From contig NZ_CP032683.1 of the NCBI RefSeq assembly GCF_001304615.2, positions 930,001 to 994,000 of the forward strand: 64,000 nucleotides of DNA. The letters run 5' to 3'. The DNA comes from Methanosarcina flavescens. GTDB lineage: Archaea > Halobacteriota > Methanosarcinia > Methanosarcinales > Methanosarcinaceae. How positions within the stretch are numbered: the first letter of the stretch is position 1; each line of letters begins with the position of its first letter. Under the pieces are notes generated by a model that ran no database searches, was not told the DNA's origin, and saw only the letters and a list, made by a program, of their open reading frames with translations. This document shows, one piece after another, positions 43,961 through 54,039 of the stretch. The translations under genes and the position numbers were made by a program.

Positions 43961-44164
43961 GCTTACACCTCCAAATAAATTTAGAGCAAAAAAGTGCTCT
44001 AAAGCCTAGAGCAAAACTCTAAGCTGCTTAGAGTGCAACGATACCTAAGGGGAACTTAGAGCACCATAGCTGTTCCAAGCTTACTCGGTAAGGAAAAAAG
44101 CCCGAGTAAGCTTAGAACAATGCTCTAAGAGATTTAAGAGCGAAAGCTCTTAAATTTAGTAAAA
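43961..44164 (-). promoter_or_regulatory. hairpin-rich spacer between ahaK and ahaE
   Basis: In an operon with otherwise near-zero gaps, this 204-bp spacer holds several stem-loops. They are TTAGAGCA/TGCTCTAA (43981-44002), a 17-bp stem with one mismatch at 44072-44118 built on AAGCTTACTCGG, and TTTAAGAGC/GCTCTTAAA with a GAAA loop (44133-44154). A GAGC half-motif repeats throughout. The likely role is RNA processing, partial termination or stabilisation that raises ahaK expression, since many proteolipids are needed per enzyme. Confidence 0.7.
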
Positions 44165-44407
44165 TTACTGGTTGATAAGCAGTGCAACGACAAGACCGAA
44201 GATAACAATGGTTTCTGGAATGACAGTAAGGATCAGACCTTTACCGAATAATCCCTCGTTTTCTGCCATTGCGCCGATTGCTGCTGTACCGATATCTTTT
44301 TCAGCTATTGCAGATGCAAGACCAGTTACTGCGATTGCGATTGATGCACCAAGTGCTTTCATTCCTTCTGCGTCTAAAAAGAGACCTGCTGTTGCTCCGT
44401 CTGTCAT
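44165..44407 (-). CDS. ahaK: A1Ao ATP synthase proteolipid subunit K (c ring)
   Basis: This 80-residue two-helix hairpin is the ion-carrying ring subunit. The second helix contains 'VIPETIVIFG' with Glu65 as the conserved carboxylate; the first includes 'IAVTGLASAIAEKDIG'. Glu-Thr at this place is compatible with Na+ coordination, and Methanosarcina enzymes are reported to use both Na+ and H+, but the ion cannot be fixed from sequence. The gene lies 4 bp after ahaI and just before the hairpin spacer. Confidence 0.96.
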   Translation of the reverse strand: MTDGATAGLFLDAEGMKALGASIAIAVTGLASAIAEKDIGTAAIGAMAENEGLFGKGLILTVIPETIVIFGLVVALLINQ

Positions 44408-44411
44408 TTTT

Positions 44412-46361
44412 TTATTCCTCCGTGTATTTTCTTATATATCCGAATGGGTTGAATTTTCTGCCCCCGCCCTCATAGAATTTTCCAAAGAATTCTACATACT
44501 GCAACCTGAGTGCATGCAGCCCGGGAGCGATAATACTCAGAACACTGTTAAGGCTATGTCCGAGTATAAACACAAGTATTGCAGCTATTGCTGTGAAGCC
44601 GATCTGAGAATGATCAGCCCAAATCATCTCGAATGCAATATCATTTACCGTGCCTGCGATGTAGATCGAAGACAGTCCTACTGCTATAATACGGGCGTAT
44701 GAAAGTGCATTACCCATAAGAGATGGCAACTCGATCGGACCTTTGATACCTTCACCCATAGTGAGCATAACAACGCCGATAACGAGAATAAGAGCACCTG
44801 CATAAGTAAGCACCGAAGTACCGCCAAAATAGCCGAGAACTGCAACGAGCGCACCAAGCTCGATAATGATCCAACTGCCTTTTTCAAGGACCGCATGTTT
44901 CATTCCATGGTTCCTAGCAATGTTTGAAAATCCGAACAGGAAACCAAGGTTTAAATGAATCAGTCCCACAAAGACACTTATTGCAATCATAGTCATTACC
45001 ATGTGAGACCTGTGAATCGGGAACGTAAATTCCTCGCCTCCAATTGAGGGGAACAGGGTTATTGTTTCCCAGAATGGAAGTAAACCTGGCACCGTACCAT
45101 GTTCTCCATGTGTACTCGCCAAGGGGAATCCCAGGAGCTCACCATAAAGAATTCCAAATATAAATGCCGATATCTGACAATAGAGTAGAATATTCATGAG
45201 AGGCTTGACTGCGTCTGATTTTACCAGTGTTTTGACAGCTATTGCAAGCGTTCCCAGTATCAGTGCATATCCGATGTCTCCGAGAATCATTCCATAAATC
45301 AGCGGGAAGGTTATGAAAATCGCTGATGATGGATCAATTTCAGTATATTTGGGTCTGGAATACAGATCCATAATCTCCTGCATCGGTGCCACAACTTTTG
45401 AGTTATTGTATTCGACAGGGGCATGCTCCTCTTCCTCTTCATTAACTTCGAGGCTGGTGACATATGCCTTGCCATTAGTGGCACTATTAACTACACTGAC
45501 AATTTTGTCATAATCTTCAGTTGGAGTCCAGCCATCGATTATGAACGCGTTTGCAGATGTAGCTATTCTAAGAGGCAGTTCTGCCTTCTGACTCTCGATA
45601 CTCAGGACCTCGTCGCTTGCAAGGAGAAAATCGGCGTACTTGGATTTCAAGGACTCAATTTCACCCTTTAAGGATTCGATCCTTCTAGTGACTTCGGCTT
45701 CTTTCTGTTCAATGAATCTTAATAGTTCGCTTGGGACACCACCTCTGTCTGGAACTCTAAGTTCTTTGAATCCAAGACCCTGAAGTAATTCGTAGACTTT
45801 GTCAGCATCATTTTTAGCTACAAACAGTACAACTGCTTTTGATTGAGGGTCGTAGTACAGTTCGTAAGCTTGTGTGATGCTCGAAATCTGACTTGCTTCC
45901 AGGCTGCTTTTTACAGTGCCTGCGAAAACCTTCAGGCTTTCGTAGCCACGGAAATAATCGAAGTCGAGATCTATGGACAGATAAGGGAGGACTTCCTTTT
46001 TCTGAGAATCCAGATCCTTTAATTCATTTTCAAGCTGGGAAATTGATTCTGTTTTAGCTGAAATTGTCCTGTCCAGCTCATTCAACTTCGAGTCAAGTTC
46101 GCGCAGAACAGCGTCAGATTTCTGAACTACCGGTTTTTTGCTTTCAATCCCCAAATAATTGGCGATAGAACGGATCTTCACAAGCTTTTTAGAGACTTCC
46201 TCTGCGTTTTTAAATGGCTTGCTGATCTTAAAACCAGACTCGTCTTCAACAAAGTCTTCGATGTGAAAAAGATTTATATCATGCAATGCATCGATGGTTT
46301 CTTTTAGAATGCTTTTGTGCCCGACAATAACGGCCCTTGTCATCTCTTTAGGTCTACTCAT
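44412..46361 (-). CDS. ahaI: A1Ao ATP synthase subunit I (stator membrane subunit a)
   Basis: This 649-residue protein has a soluble N-terminal half with long coiled coils and a C-terminal half with about seven or eight membrane helices. The half-channel arginine region is present near '[14 protein letters not shown]', and the end carries '[36 protein letters not shown]' hallmarks. I prefer the start at 46361 (MSRPKEMTR) because the longer frame lacks a site; GGGCGGTCC lies upstream. It overlaps ahaH by 8 bp. Confidence 0.96.
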   Translation of the reverse strand: MSRPKEMTRAVIVGHKSILKETIDALHDINLFHIEDFVEDESGFKISKPFKNAEEVSKKLVKIRSIANYLGIESKKPVVQKSDAVLRELDSKLNELDRTISAKTESISQLENELKDLDSQKKEVLPYLSIDLDFDYFRGYESLKVFAGTVKSSLEASQISSITQAYELYYDPQSKAVVLFVAKNDADKVYELLQGLGFKELRVPDRGGVPSELLRFIEQKEAEVTRRIESLKGEIESLKSKYADFLLASDEVLSIESQKAELPLRIATSANAFIIDGWTPTEDYDKIVSVVNSATNGKAYVTSLEVNEEEEEHAPVEYNNSKVVAPMQEIMDLYSRPKYTEIDPSSAIFITFPLIYGMILGDIGYALILGTLAIAVKTLVKSDAVKPLMNILLYCQISAFIFGILYGELLGFPLASTHGEHGTVPGLLPFWETITLFPSIGGEEFTFPIHRSHMVMTMIAISVFVGLIHLNLGFLFGFSNIARNHGMKHAVLEKGSWIIIELGALVAVLGYFGGTSVLTYAGALILVIGVVMLTMGEGIKGPIELPSLMGNALSYARIIAVGLSSIYIAGTVNDIAFEMIWADHSQIGFTAIAAILVFILGHSLNSVLSIIAPGLHALRLQYVEFFGKFYEGGGRKFNPFGYIRKYTEE

Positions 46362-46683
46362 TAAGGACCGCCCTCTCAAACTCCTGTACAAGGTAATTGA
46401 CGGATTTGTCGATGTTAGCTTGAGCTTTTTGGGACATGGCTAATGCGTTTTTCTCACCATCGTTGATGATCTTATCTCTTTCCTCCAGGATCTTTTTTTC
46501 ACCCTCTTTAAAAGAGTCTTGTGAAGCTTTATGTGCATCAATTTCGGCCTGTTTCAGGATTTCCCTGGCTTCAGCCCGAGCATCGGAAATGCGCTTGTTT
46601 TTAGCATCAATGGCCTCTTCAACCATTAACTTGGCGCTTTCCTCAGCTTTTTTTATTTCAGATAAGATTTCATTTTTAGCCAT
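46354..46683 (-). CDS. ahaH: A1Ao ATP synthase subunit H (peripheral stalk)
   Basis: This 109-residue protein is one long Lys/Glu/Ala coiled coil, the partner of subunit E in the peripheral stalk. It is the first gene of the aha operon. GGAG (complement of 46690-46693) precedes the ATG, and a TATA-type promoter lies about 90 bp upstream. Confidence 0.93.
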   Translation of the reverse strand: MAKNEILSEIKKAEESAKLMVEEAIDAKNKRISDARAEAREILKQAEIDAHKASQDSFKEGEKKILEERDKIINDGEKNALAMSQKAQANIDKSVNYLVQEFERAVLNE

Positions 46684-47439
46684 GTGAATCTCCGTCTCTC
46701 AAAATTTAATATATAAATTAATAATTAAAAATCCCTACTCCAATGGATGTAGTTAACAAATCCTTTGCGAAAGAACTATATAACAGCTTCGGTTTTATCA
46801 AAGAAGAGGAGAGTTAATATAATGAAAAATCGTGATGTATCCAATGTATAAGAAATTTTTAAGAAAATAAGAAATATAAATAGCAAAATATACGAATTAA
46901 ATGAAAAAGATTAAATATAACAGTAAAAAATTATTGGAACCCGACAATGAAATATAATTAAGTAATGAAAATTTATCAAGTTAATTATCTGAACATAGAA
47001 TGTAAAGCATAACCCTAATTACTGAGATAAAATTCAGAAAATATACTCAGAACTGTATTAATTTTAATTAAAAAATTATAAATAGATTATTTCGTAAAAG
47101 ACATTTTAGCTCTTTTTTCAGGCAAATTGAAGCATTTAAAGACTTTTTAAACTAAAACACAGAAGTGGTTTTGTCTAGCAAAGATTGTAAAAATTTTCAT
47201 TTAGTTGTGCCTAAACTCAGGGAAATTAAACCTTTAAAAAGCCGACTTACTAAAATAAGCTCCTGTACGGTCTCCAATGATATGCGAATTCAGTATGCAC
47301 ACTTCAGTATTAAGTTTTCAATTTGAAAATCCAGTCTATTTTCAGCTAAAAAAGGAGCATTTCAGGAGAAAAGCCCTGAAAGCGTTTATTCATCAGTCAG
47401 GCAATTAAAAAATAGAATTAAAAAATAACATAAAAGATG
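46684..47439. other. aha promoter region and AT-rich gap
   Basis: On the minus strand a TATA-like box (complement of CTATATAA at 46776-46783) lies at a distance that would give a leader of about 65 bases before ahaH. The rest of this 750-bp gap is AT-rich with no gene seen. Confidence 0.5.
46776..46783 (-). promoter_or_regulatory. probable TATA box of the aha operon
   Basis: The minus strand reads TTATATAG, preceded by a purine-containing BRE-like GAAGC. It is the only strong TATA candidate in the 150 bp before ahaH. Confidence 0.5.
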
Positions 47440-48618
47440 TTATTTAAGCCTGTAAGGGATCCGTGCACCCTGAGGGATCGTATGGATATATTCCTTTCGG
47501 AAATCGGGGTTGCGCATCATGCAATAAGCAGCATCCTTTCTGTAGGCATTATGCTTACCCATACGCTTCCAGATAGCTTCCAGGGAGTCTTCACAGATAT
47601 TTCCAAAAGAGAGAGGAGTGTAGGCGCACGGCATAACTTCCCCGTCCGAAGCAATGTGCATCCAGCGTTTACCCGCAAAACAACCGAATAAGCTGGGACC
47701 CATAAAATATGGGAACGCGGTAACTCTAGGACCCTCAGATCTGGAATTCATTGATTTCTGGAATCTCTCAAGTCGTGATACATCTTTCTCAGTTATGACC
47801 TCATCCTCATGATCAAGCCAGCGTCCGACTGCAATTATCTCATAGAGGGAGAGCTCATGCATCTCAAGATCAACTGCAAGGTTATAAAATTCTTCAAGGT
47901 CATCGATATTGTGAGGGGAAACGACCACAAACATATCAGTAAGGATTCCGGCAGTTTTTGCATTCTTTATTCCGGCAACCGCATCCCTATATGCCCCCTC
48001 TCGTCCCCGAATGCGATCGTGTTCGGCCTCAATTGGGCTGTCTAGGCTGACTCTTAAAGCATAAAGACCTGCTGCTTTGAGCTCCCTTGCCCTTTCTTCG
48101 GAAAACCTGAAACCTGAGGTAAAACAGGTAGCAATTGCCCTTGATTTATCCACTCTAGTTACCATCTCAACAAGGTCATTTCGGAGCATGGTCTCCCCTC
48201 CATCGAAAGAGATAAGATAAGACCCCAGATCCAGGCTCTGGTTCACAGCCCCGGAAATCTCATCCAGGGTCAATTCCCTTTCGGGCTTAATATCGGCTGC
48301 TCCACAGTGAATACAGCGATTGGGACAGCGGGCAGTAATTCCTATTGAGAGTTGATCAGGAACTCTTTTTTTTCTGATGGCTGCGATCTCAGCACTTATC
48401 ACACGACTGAAAACAGGCCCCGGAATAGGTGGGATCCATGTAGAAAAAATAATCTCGTTCTCATTTACTGAGATGGGTTTTTCTTCTGCAAAGATGGTGT
48501 TTATGCGCTTGAGGAAGGGTTTTGCAAGCTGGGAAAGAGGACCTTCTGCATCAAGCACCATTTTCTCGTTTTCTGTACTGGCATTTACCTTAAGCACCGG
48601 ACTATCATATACTCGCAT
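47440..48618 (-). CDS. radical SAM protein with SPASM-like C-terminal domain
   Basis: This 392-residue protein has the radical SAM [4Fe-4S] motif Cys-x3-Cys-x2-Cys in 'CPNRCIHCG' near residue 105. A glycine-rich 'SFDGGETMLR' segment follows, and a SPASM-like C-terminal region carries further cysteines ('SDGEVMPCAYTPLSFGNICED', 'AAYCMMRN'). Such proteins modify peptides or assist cofactor building; the substrate is unknown. I chose ATG 48618 because AGGTG lies just upstream; the longer frame has no site. Confidence 0.88.
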   Translation of the reverse strand: MRVYDSPVLKVNASTENEKMVLDAEGPLSQLAKPFLKRINTIFAEEKPISVNENEIIFSTWIPPIPGPVFSRVISAEIAAIRKKRVPDQLSIGITARCPNRCIHCGAADIKPERELTLDEISGAVNQSLDLGSYLISFDGGETMLRNDLVEMVTRVDKSRAIATCFTSGFRFSEERARELKAAGLYALRVSLDSPIEAEHDRIRGREGAYRDAVAGIKNAKTAGILTDMFVVVSPHNIDDLEEFYNLAVDLEMHELSLYEIIAVGRWLDHEDEVITEKDVSRLERFQKSMNSRSEGPRVTAFPYFMGPSLFGCFAGKRWMHIASDGEVMPCAYTPLSFGNICEDSLEAIWKRMGKHNAYRKDAAYCMMRNPDFRKEYIHTIPQGARIPYRLK

Positions 48619-48753
48619 GGACACACCTGGTAAAGTTAGTAGCAAAAATTGGAAGATTTATTAGATTTGATAAATACTAAATGATATCATTTTCCCATTT
48701 TACATCAGAAAATTCGGCAGAGTACAATTTATTTTTCAGGAAGAGCTGAGCGA

Positions 48754-49614
48754 TTAAATGTTCTCAAGCATATCTACAGTTATATAATCGGTAATCTGGA
48801 AAAGCTTATCCCTTGCCGGGCATGCTTTAAATGTCAGAAGTGTCTCTTTTGCCGCATTAACGTGCAGCTTTACAGCATCTATGGACTTTTGTATTGCTTC
48901 TTCTTTTGGCATGCTCGTAATATACACGTGCGGCAGGGTTTGAGATGTGAATTTTGATTCCTTGCCTTCAACTACTTCCAAAAACTCAAGAATATCATCA
49001 ACAATTTGATATGCCATCCCTAGAGAGTTTCCAAAGAAATTAAAACGCCCTGCTAGAGCCTCGTCAGCCCCTCCAGTACATGCCCCTATGGATGCGCTGA
49101 TTGCAAATAGAGAAGCCGTTTTCTTGTAGATGCACTCGAAATAGCTGCTTTCCCCGAAATCATCCCTATCGAGTCTCAAATCAAGAACTTCTCCTTCAGC
49201 CATATCCATCCCAGCCCTTCCAAAATCTCTGACGACTTTCTTGCCATAAGGAGAAATTAACTCGATGGATTTTGCAATTAAATAATCACCACAAAGGAGC
49301 GCTTTAGAAGGACCAAATTTTTCAGGAGCAGTAGGCAGATTTCTTCTAATAATCCCCTGATCCAGGAGGTCATCATGGATGAGAGAAGCCGAATGCATCA
49401 TTTCGACAGCAAGAGCTGCATTAAGGCTTTGATAATACGTGCCTGAACAGATCTCACTGGATAGGAGGAGGATAATTGGACGGATTCGCTTTCCTCCGGT
49501 ATTACAGACATGTTCTACCATTTTTTTTAAGCTAGATTCCTTCATTTGATTAATGAAGGCACTTATTCCGGATTCAACATATCTGTATTCTTCCCACTCT
49601 TCGATATTCATCAA
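48754..49614 (-). CDS. polyprenyl (isoprenyl) diphosphate synthase
   Basis: This 286-residue all-helical prenyltransferase has 'GGKRIRP', the first aspartate motif 'LIHDDLLDQ' and the second 'IVDDILE'. These bind the allylic and isopentenyl diphosphates through Mg2+. The residue five places before the first aspartate motif is small (Ala), which in this family allows chains longer than GGPP. It may supply membrane lipid or methanophenazine side chains, but the chain length needs biochemical data. Confidence 0.92.
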   Translation of the reverse strand: MMNIEEWEEYRYVESGISAFINQMKESSLKKMVEHVCNTGGKRIRPIILLLSSEICSGTYYQSLNAALAVEMMHSASLIHDDLLDQGIIRRNLPTAPEKFGPSKALLCGDYLIAKSIELISPYGKKVVRDFGRAGMDMAEGEVLDLRLDRDDFGESSYFECIYKKTASLFAISASIGACTGGADEALAGRFNFFGNSLGMAYQIVDDILEFLEVVEGKESKFTSQTLPHVYITSMPKEEAIQKSIDAVKLHVNAAKETLLTFKACPARDKLFQITDYITVDMLENI

Positions 49615-50716
49615 TATTACTCCGTATACCTGGACGGGCGTTCAATAATGATTTCATTGCTTCAAACTTAGGCTCAGAAACATAGTTCAGCTAATACTTA
49701 CATGTTTTCCTTCAGCAAGGTTGGGGGAGAGTTATGTGTATATTCTAGATAAACTTTAAAGTTCTCATTGTTTTCGTCCCTGGGTTTGAAAGCTGTCAGT
49801 TTGGGAGCTATCCCGAGGTCGCATATTCAGCAGTATCTGCAATTTATTCTCGTTTCCTTGAGTTTTACCTTTGCCCTATATAGAGTTGGGGGCAAGGTAG
49901 AACTTTAGCTATTACAAAATGACTATCCAGAGGCCAAAAGTCTCTCATTTCCATAAATAACACGCCGGCGATAAAAAAGTGCAAGCAGTGTTTTATTTCT
50001 TATTTATTTAAAACTCGTATAACATGATCATTACATTAACTTTTTGTTAGATTCTAATATTTTATTAGTTATAAAAAGATGATATAATATATTTCCAAAA
50101 CCATGTAAAGAAACTTCATATACCTAAAACCGTGTAAAGAAACTTCACCTTTATCCCTGTAGTCGGGATAAAATTGTTGTTACACTTCAAATGTTAGATT
50201 AGTTTGAGTATCAATATACATTCCTTTTGTAAGAAAGATACAAAAGAAGAGTATTTTTATTTAAAAATTAATAAAAAAATGGGAAAATTGGCAGAAACCT
50301 TGAGTTTAACAGAGTAATAAAATAATATTGTCCAGAGTATATTTAAGAGAATATACTCTGAAATATATGTGTTGAAAAAATCCGTTATATTTGAAAAGCA
50401 GGTTGACAATAAGATAAAACACTGTATATAAAATTAAAATATATAATATTAGGTACATAAAATAAGACGTTTACGTATCTGTTACCAGCAAACTGAATAT
50501 TAATGTCTATCACAAATGCTTTGTCAAATAATCTCTAACGAAAGCCTGCACCTACTTAATCCAGTTACTATGCAATGCCGGTTTTTGATCAAACTTTTTC
50601 TGAAAAAGTTTGTGGTTAAGCAAATGAAGGAACCAAAGCGGATTCGTAATCCTGAAGTGCAACATAGGAAGCGAAAAAAATATATATGAGAAATACCTCT
50701 AGATGTGTTGCAATTC
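49615..50716. other. 1.1-kb AT-rich intergenic region with short tandem repeat and hairpins
   Basis: A 22-bp unit (AAAACC(A/G)TGTAAAGAAACTT) occurs at 50097-50118 and 50126-50147. A bulged stem-loop spans about 49862-49903 (TACCTT/AAGGTA). A 10-bp stem CAAACTTTTT/AAAAAGTTTG lies at 50590-50612. No gene is seen. The 49862-49903 structure could be part of a small RNA. Confidence 0.5.
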
Positions 50717-50788
50717 GCGTTGATGGTCTAGCGGCTATGACTTGGGCCTTCCAAGCCCAAAACCCGGGTTCGAATCCCGGTCGACGCA
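50717..50788 (+). tRNA. tRNA-Gly (anticodon TCC)
   Basis: It folds with a 7-bp acceptor stem (GCGTTGA/TCGACGC), a D arm GTC/GAC, an anticodon stem TGGGC/GCCCA with loop CTTCCAA, and a normal T arm. CCA is not encoded. Confidence 0.95.
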
Positions 50789-50877
50789 TTTAACCTTTCT
50801 CAAAGAAAAGAAAACTAAATTACTCTTTTTCTTATTTTCATATTGAACTAAACCCACTAAATAAATCGGACGTTAGT

Positions 50878-50962
50878 GCGAGGGTTGCCCAGCCAGGTCA
50901 AAGGCGATGGGTTTAGGACCCATTTTCGTAGGAATTCGTGCGTTCGAATCGCACCCCTCGCA
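50878..50962 (+). tRNA. tRNA-Leu (anticodon TAG)
   Basis: This 85-nt tRNA has acceptor GCGAGGG/CCCTCGC, an anticodon stem ATGGG/CCCAT with loop TTTAGGA and the long variable arm typical of tRNA-Leu. It lies 90 bp after tRNA-Gly, probably in the same transcript. Confidence 0.95.
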
Positions 50963-51161
50963 TTCTTTTCACAGAAGGCTATTATCAACCATTCATGCTG
51001 GATTTTTTGCAACATTTATTGGACAGAGGAATATCACTCATGAGAGCTTCTCGGTAACAGGAGACCTGCTTTTAAAATATATAATTAAGTATTTATTTAT
51101 ATGATTAATATAATTGTTTAAATTGGGGTAAATCCATAAAACATGGGGAAGGTGAAAAGGC

Positions 51162-51479
51162 ATGAGGGCAAGTGCTAGCAGTATGCAGGAAATTTTTAGA
51201 GATATGAAGTTTCCAATGACAAAAGATCAAATTCTAGAGCAGGCAAGAAGTAAGAACGTCTCCAGTGACATAATGGAAGATTTGCAAATGATTCCTGACA
51301 GGGAATACGAATCAGCCGATTCCTTAATTAGAGCGATGGAAGCAGCCAGCCAGCAGGTCGGCGGAGGTGGAGGAGGGAAGAGTCAGTCATTCGGTGGGTC
51401 CGGCACTGGTGAGACAGGCGGAGGTGGTCCGTCAGAGGGAGGAAGCAGCCAGAGTTTTGGAGGAAGAGGAGGAGCATAA
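51162..51479 (+). CDS. DUF2795-like protein with glycine-rich tail
   Basis: Residues about 10-62 resemble DUF2795: 'FPMTKDQILEQARSKNVSSDIMEDLQMIPDREYESADSLIRAM'. The last 40 residues are a glycine/serine tail with two 'SQSFGG' repeats, likely disordered. The function of the family is unknown. GGTG lies upstream of the ATG. Confidence 0.75.
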   Translation: MRASASSMQEIFRDMKFPMTKDQILEQARSKNVSSDIMEDLQMIPDREYESADSLIRAMEAASQQVGGGGGGKSQSFGGSGTGETGGGGPSEGGSSQSFGGRGGA

Positions 51480-51737
51480 GTCTAACTTTGCAACTGGTCA
51501 ATTCTAGAATTTTAGGTACTTTACATGAAATATGAATTGTAAAATAGATCGGATTTACCCCTGATCGATGATAATTGCACAAATATAAATGATTCTCAAG
51601 AATGATTGAACAAGTATAAATGGCTCTCAAGAATAATTACACAAATATGAATGATCCTCAATATTAACTTCTTATTCTTTAATTACCTCAATATTATTCT
51701 ATCGGAATTTCCTCACAATGTTTTTCTATGGGAGGTT

Positions 51738-53291
51738 TCAAAAATTTTCTTGAGAAATAGAGACAGGTTTTTGTCCTGCTATATACCTCTCTGAACCTGT
51801 ATATTCAACAAGTTTTCCCTCTTCCATTACCGATATTGAGCCATGTCCGCAGCAAATAAGACATTTCCTGCCTTTTCCAGCAAGTTTTTCATCAATTTCG
51901 GAAATAAGAGAAAAAAGAGTTTTTCGTTCCTCTCGTGCAAGCTTGCTGTCAACATTCACCGACGTCATAAGGTAATCAGCCAGAATGTTATATTCCGTTC
52001 TATCAGGGCTCAGACTTCTGAAATTGATCAATGCATCTTCGGGAAAAAGAAGCCCCTCATCCGGGCAAAGATAAAATACCTCTCCATGCATGTGCCCGCC
52101 TATACCTTCAAGAGCTTCAAACTCCAGATCGCCTATCCTGAATCGAGCAACGACAGGGAATGAACCCCGCTTTTCAATTGACTCAGTTGACGAGGAAATT
52201 TCAGGAAAGAGAACTATGTTTTCAGGGGGAGTAAACCTGGAAAACAGGTTTATTATCTTCGTATAAACCTCTTCCAGAATACAATCCTGGCTGCTTGAGC
52301 CGTAGGCTCTGCTGGTCTCCCGAGTGATCAGAAAAGTCTTATGGTTAAGATAGGATGGCGCAGGAAAAAGGCCGGCAGCCCCACAATGATCGGCATCGGC
52401 ATGCGTTATGTAAATTCTTTTGAGCAAGCTCAGATCCCCAAGCCCATAATACTGGAGCATATTCACAACATCCTGGAAATAAATTCCATATCCAGTGTCA
52501 ATCATGACCCTTTCAGAGGGAGTATCGAAAAGATAGATATTTCCCCCGCAAGGAGGTTGAAAACAGAAAAGTTCAATATCGTCTTTGATTTTGATCCTCT
52601 GTACATCTGCATAAAAGTTATCTCCTGAAGTCCGGTTAAGGCAATCTCCTACTTTCAGGATATTCTCAAAAACCTCAATAGGATCTTTCTGAAGGTTTGA
52701 AAGCTCCTGAGCAATGTGATTAATATCGTGCAAGAATCTCATCAAAAAATCATCTTCTGCACTCCCTATAAACGACCTGAGCTTCTGGGCGAGCCGAAGA
52801 TAAAATACCGTATCATCAAGTTTCTCCCCGGTTGTATCGTACTCTAAAATTTCGAGCCTGTACCTGGATTTGAGCTGGTTCAGGAGGGCATCGATCATAT
52901 CTGGATTTTCAATGTTAAGACCCACGACAAGCCTTTCAGGATGCTGTCCTCGATCGTCAAAATCAAGAAAAGTAATGTTTGCTTCTGCTGAAGTGATATA
53001 ATTCAGAAGATCAAATAAAGCCCCAGGACAGTTAGGAAGATAGATATGGAATTTGAGGAAGGCTACGGGTTGAAGGGAAGTCTGAAGATAGCCTATTTTT
53101 TCCAGCTCCTCACGGATTTTTTCATAAGCCTGCGGAGCAGCAGTCACCTCAAAAAAAACAGTGTACATATCTATCCTGCGGTCGTACTGAATCCTGTTAA
53201 TATTTCCTTCGTACCGTGTAATGATTTCGGCTGCCCTATGCAGCGCCCCCGGTCTGTCAGGCATGCGGGCAATAAAAGAGAACTGTTCCAT
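51738..53291 (-). CDS. ACT-domain and metallo-beta-lactamase fold protein
   Basis: This 517-residue protein has two ACT-type regulatory domains in the first 150 residues (starting 'FSFIARMPDRPGALHRAAEI'). A helical linker follows, then a metallo-beta-lactamase domain with 'THADADHCGAAGLF' as the metal-binding loop and later 'GHMHGE' and 'CGHGS'. ACT domains usually sense amino acids, so this may be an allosteric hydrolase or redox enzyme. The combination is unusual and I know no assigned substrate. Confidence 0.85.
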   Translation of the reverse strand: MEQFSFIARMPDRPGALHRAAEIITRYEGNINRIQYDRRIDMYTVFFEVTAAPQAYEKIREELEKIGYLQTSLQPVAFLKFHIYLPNCPGALFDLLNYITSAEANITFLDFDDRGQHPERLVVGLNIENPDMIDALLNQLKSRYRLEILEYDTTGEKLDDTVFYLRLAQKLRSFIGSAEDDFLMRFLHDINHIAQELSNLQKDPIEVFENILKVGDCLNRTSGDNFYADVQRIKIKDDIELFCFQPPCGGNIYLFDTPSERVMIDTGYGIYFQDVVNMLQYYGLGDLSLLKRIYITHADADHCGAAGLFPAPSYLNHKTFLITRETSRAYGSSSQDCILEEVYTKIINLFSRFTPPENIVLFPEISSSTESIEKRGSFPVVARFRIGDLEFEALEGIGGHMHGEVFYLCPDEGLLFPEDALINFRSLSPDRTEYNILADYLMTSVNVDSKLAREERKTLFSLISEIDEKLAGKGRKCLICCGHGSISVMEEGKLVEYTGSERYIAGQKPVSISQENF

Positions 53292-53471
53292 TGGATATCC
53301 CCTGATTAAATATCCTAATTTCTCATAACTTAGATAAAATCTTTTTTACATTAAGCTTTCCTGTTAGCAGCAGAGAAGATTAAGGTTAAAATCGAGTTGA
53401 AATTGAGGATTAAAAGTAAGGATTAAAAGTGAGATTTAAAGAAGTTTAAATCTGCAATTTAAGACTAGGAC

Positions 53472-53999
53472 TTAAAACTCAAGCACAAGGGCAGAAAGTC
53501 CCAAAACTTCAAAAGTTTCAATGACCTCTAAAAGAGGGCTTTTATTCCTATAAAAAAGATGAGAACTGCACATACAGTCCGTGCATCCGAAACCTGAAAC
53601 AAAATTTCCTCCGATCCTGCTGGCAAGCGCGCACTCAAGCTGCGAAGAAGTAAAGGCGTAAACCGCTGAAACCAGCCTGAAAGCAGGACTCAGGTGAAGA
53701 TAATCTACATGCCATTTTGGGTTTCGGTCCTTGTTCCTGGAGAGGTTAATGTGCCTCTTTACCCTTTTAAGACCTCCCGGACCCAGAGCCGAACCCACAT
53801 AGATATGAAATCCTGCATGGAAAAAGAATTCTCCCTTTTTACCTACCTCAAACTTGCATGCCCGATTCTCAAATATCAAACAGTAGACGCCTTTCCCGGA
53901 AAAAATATCCTTCTCAGAGTGATTATTTTCCTCTAAGTGAGCAGTTCTCTCGGAACAATCAATTTTCTCGGGATAAACGTTTTCTTCGGAAAAGAACAT
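53472..53999 (-). CDS. DUF123 GIY-YIG-superfamily protein
   Basis: Residues about 33-160 match DUF123, a GIY-YIG-like fold of archaea: 'GVYCLIFEN', 'FHIYVGSALGPGGLKRVKRHI', and 'KWHVDYLHL'. Four cysteines near the end (FGCTDCMCSSH) are usual in this group. The first 30 residues are charged and may be an extension; a later start is possible. A nuclease role is suggested by the fold only. Confidence 0.82.
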   Translation of the reverse strand: MFFSEENVYPEKIDCSERTAHLEENNHSEKDIFSGKGVYCLIFENRACKFEVGKKGEFFFHAGFHIYVGSALGPGGLKRVKRHINLSRNKDRNPKWHVDYLHLSPAFRLVSAVYAFTSSQLECALASRIGGNFVSGFGCTDCMCSSHLFYRNKSPLLEVIETFEVLGLSALVLEF

Positions 54000-54039
54000 C
54001 TCAAGACTCCTATTTTTATCTCAAAACCTGAATCAAATC

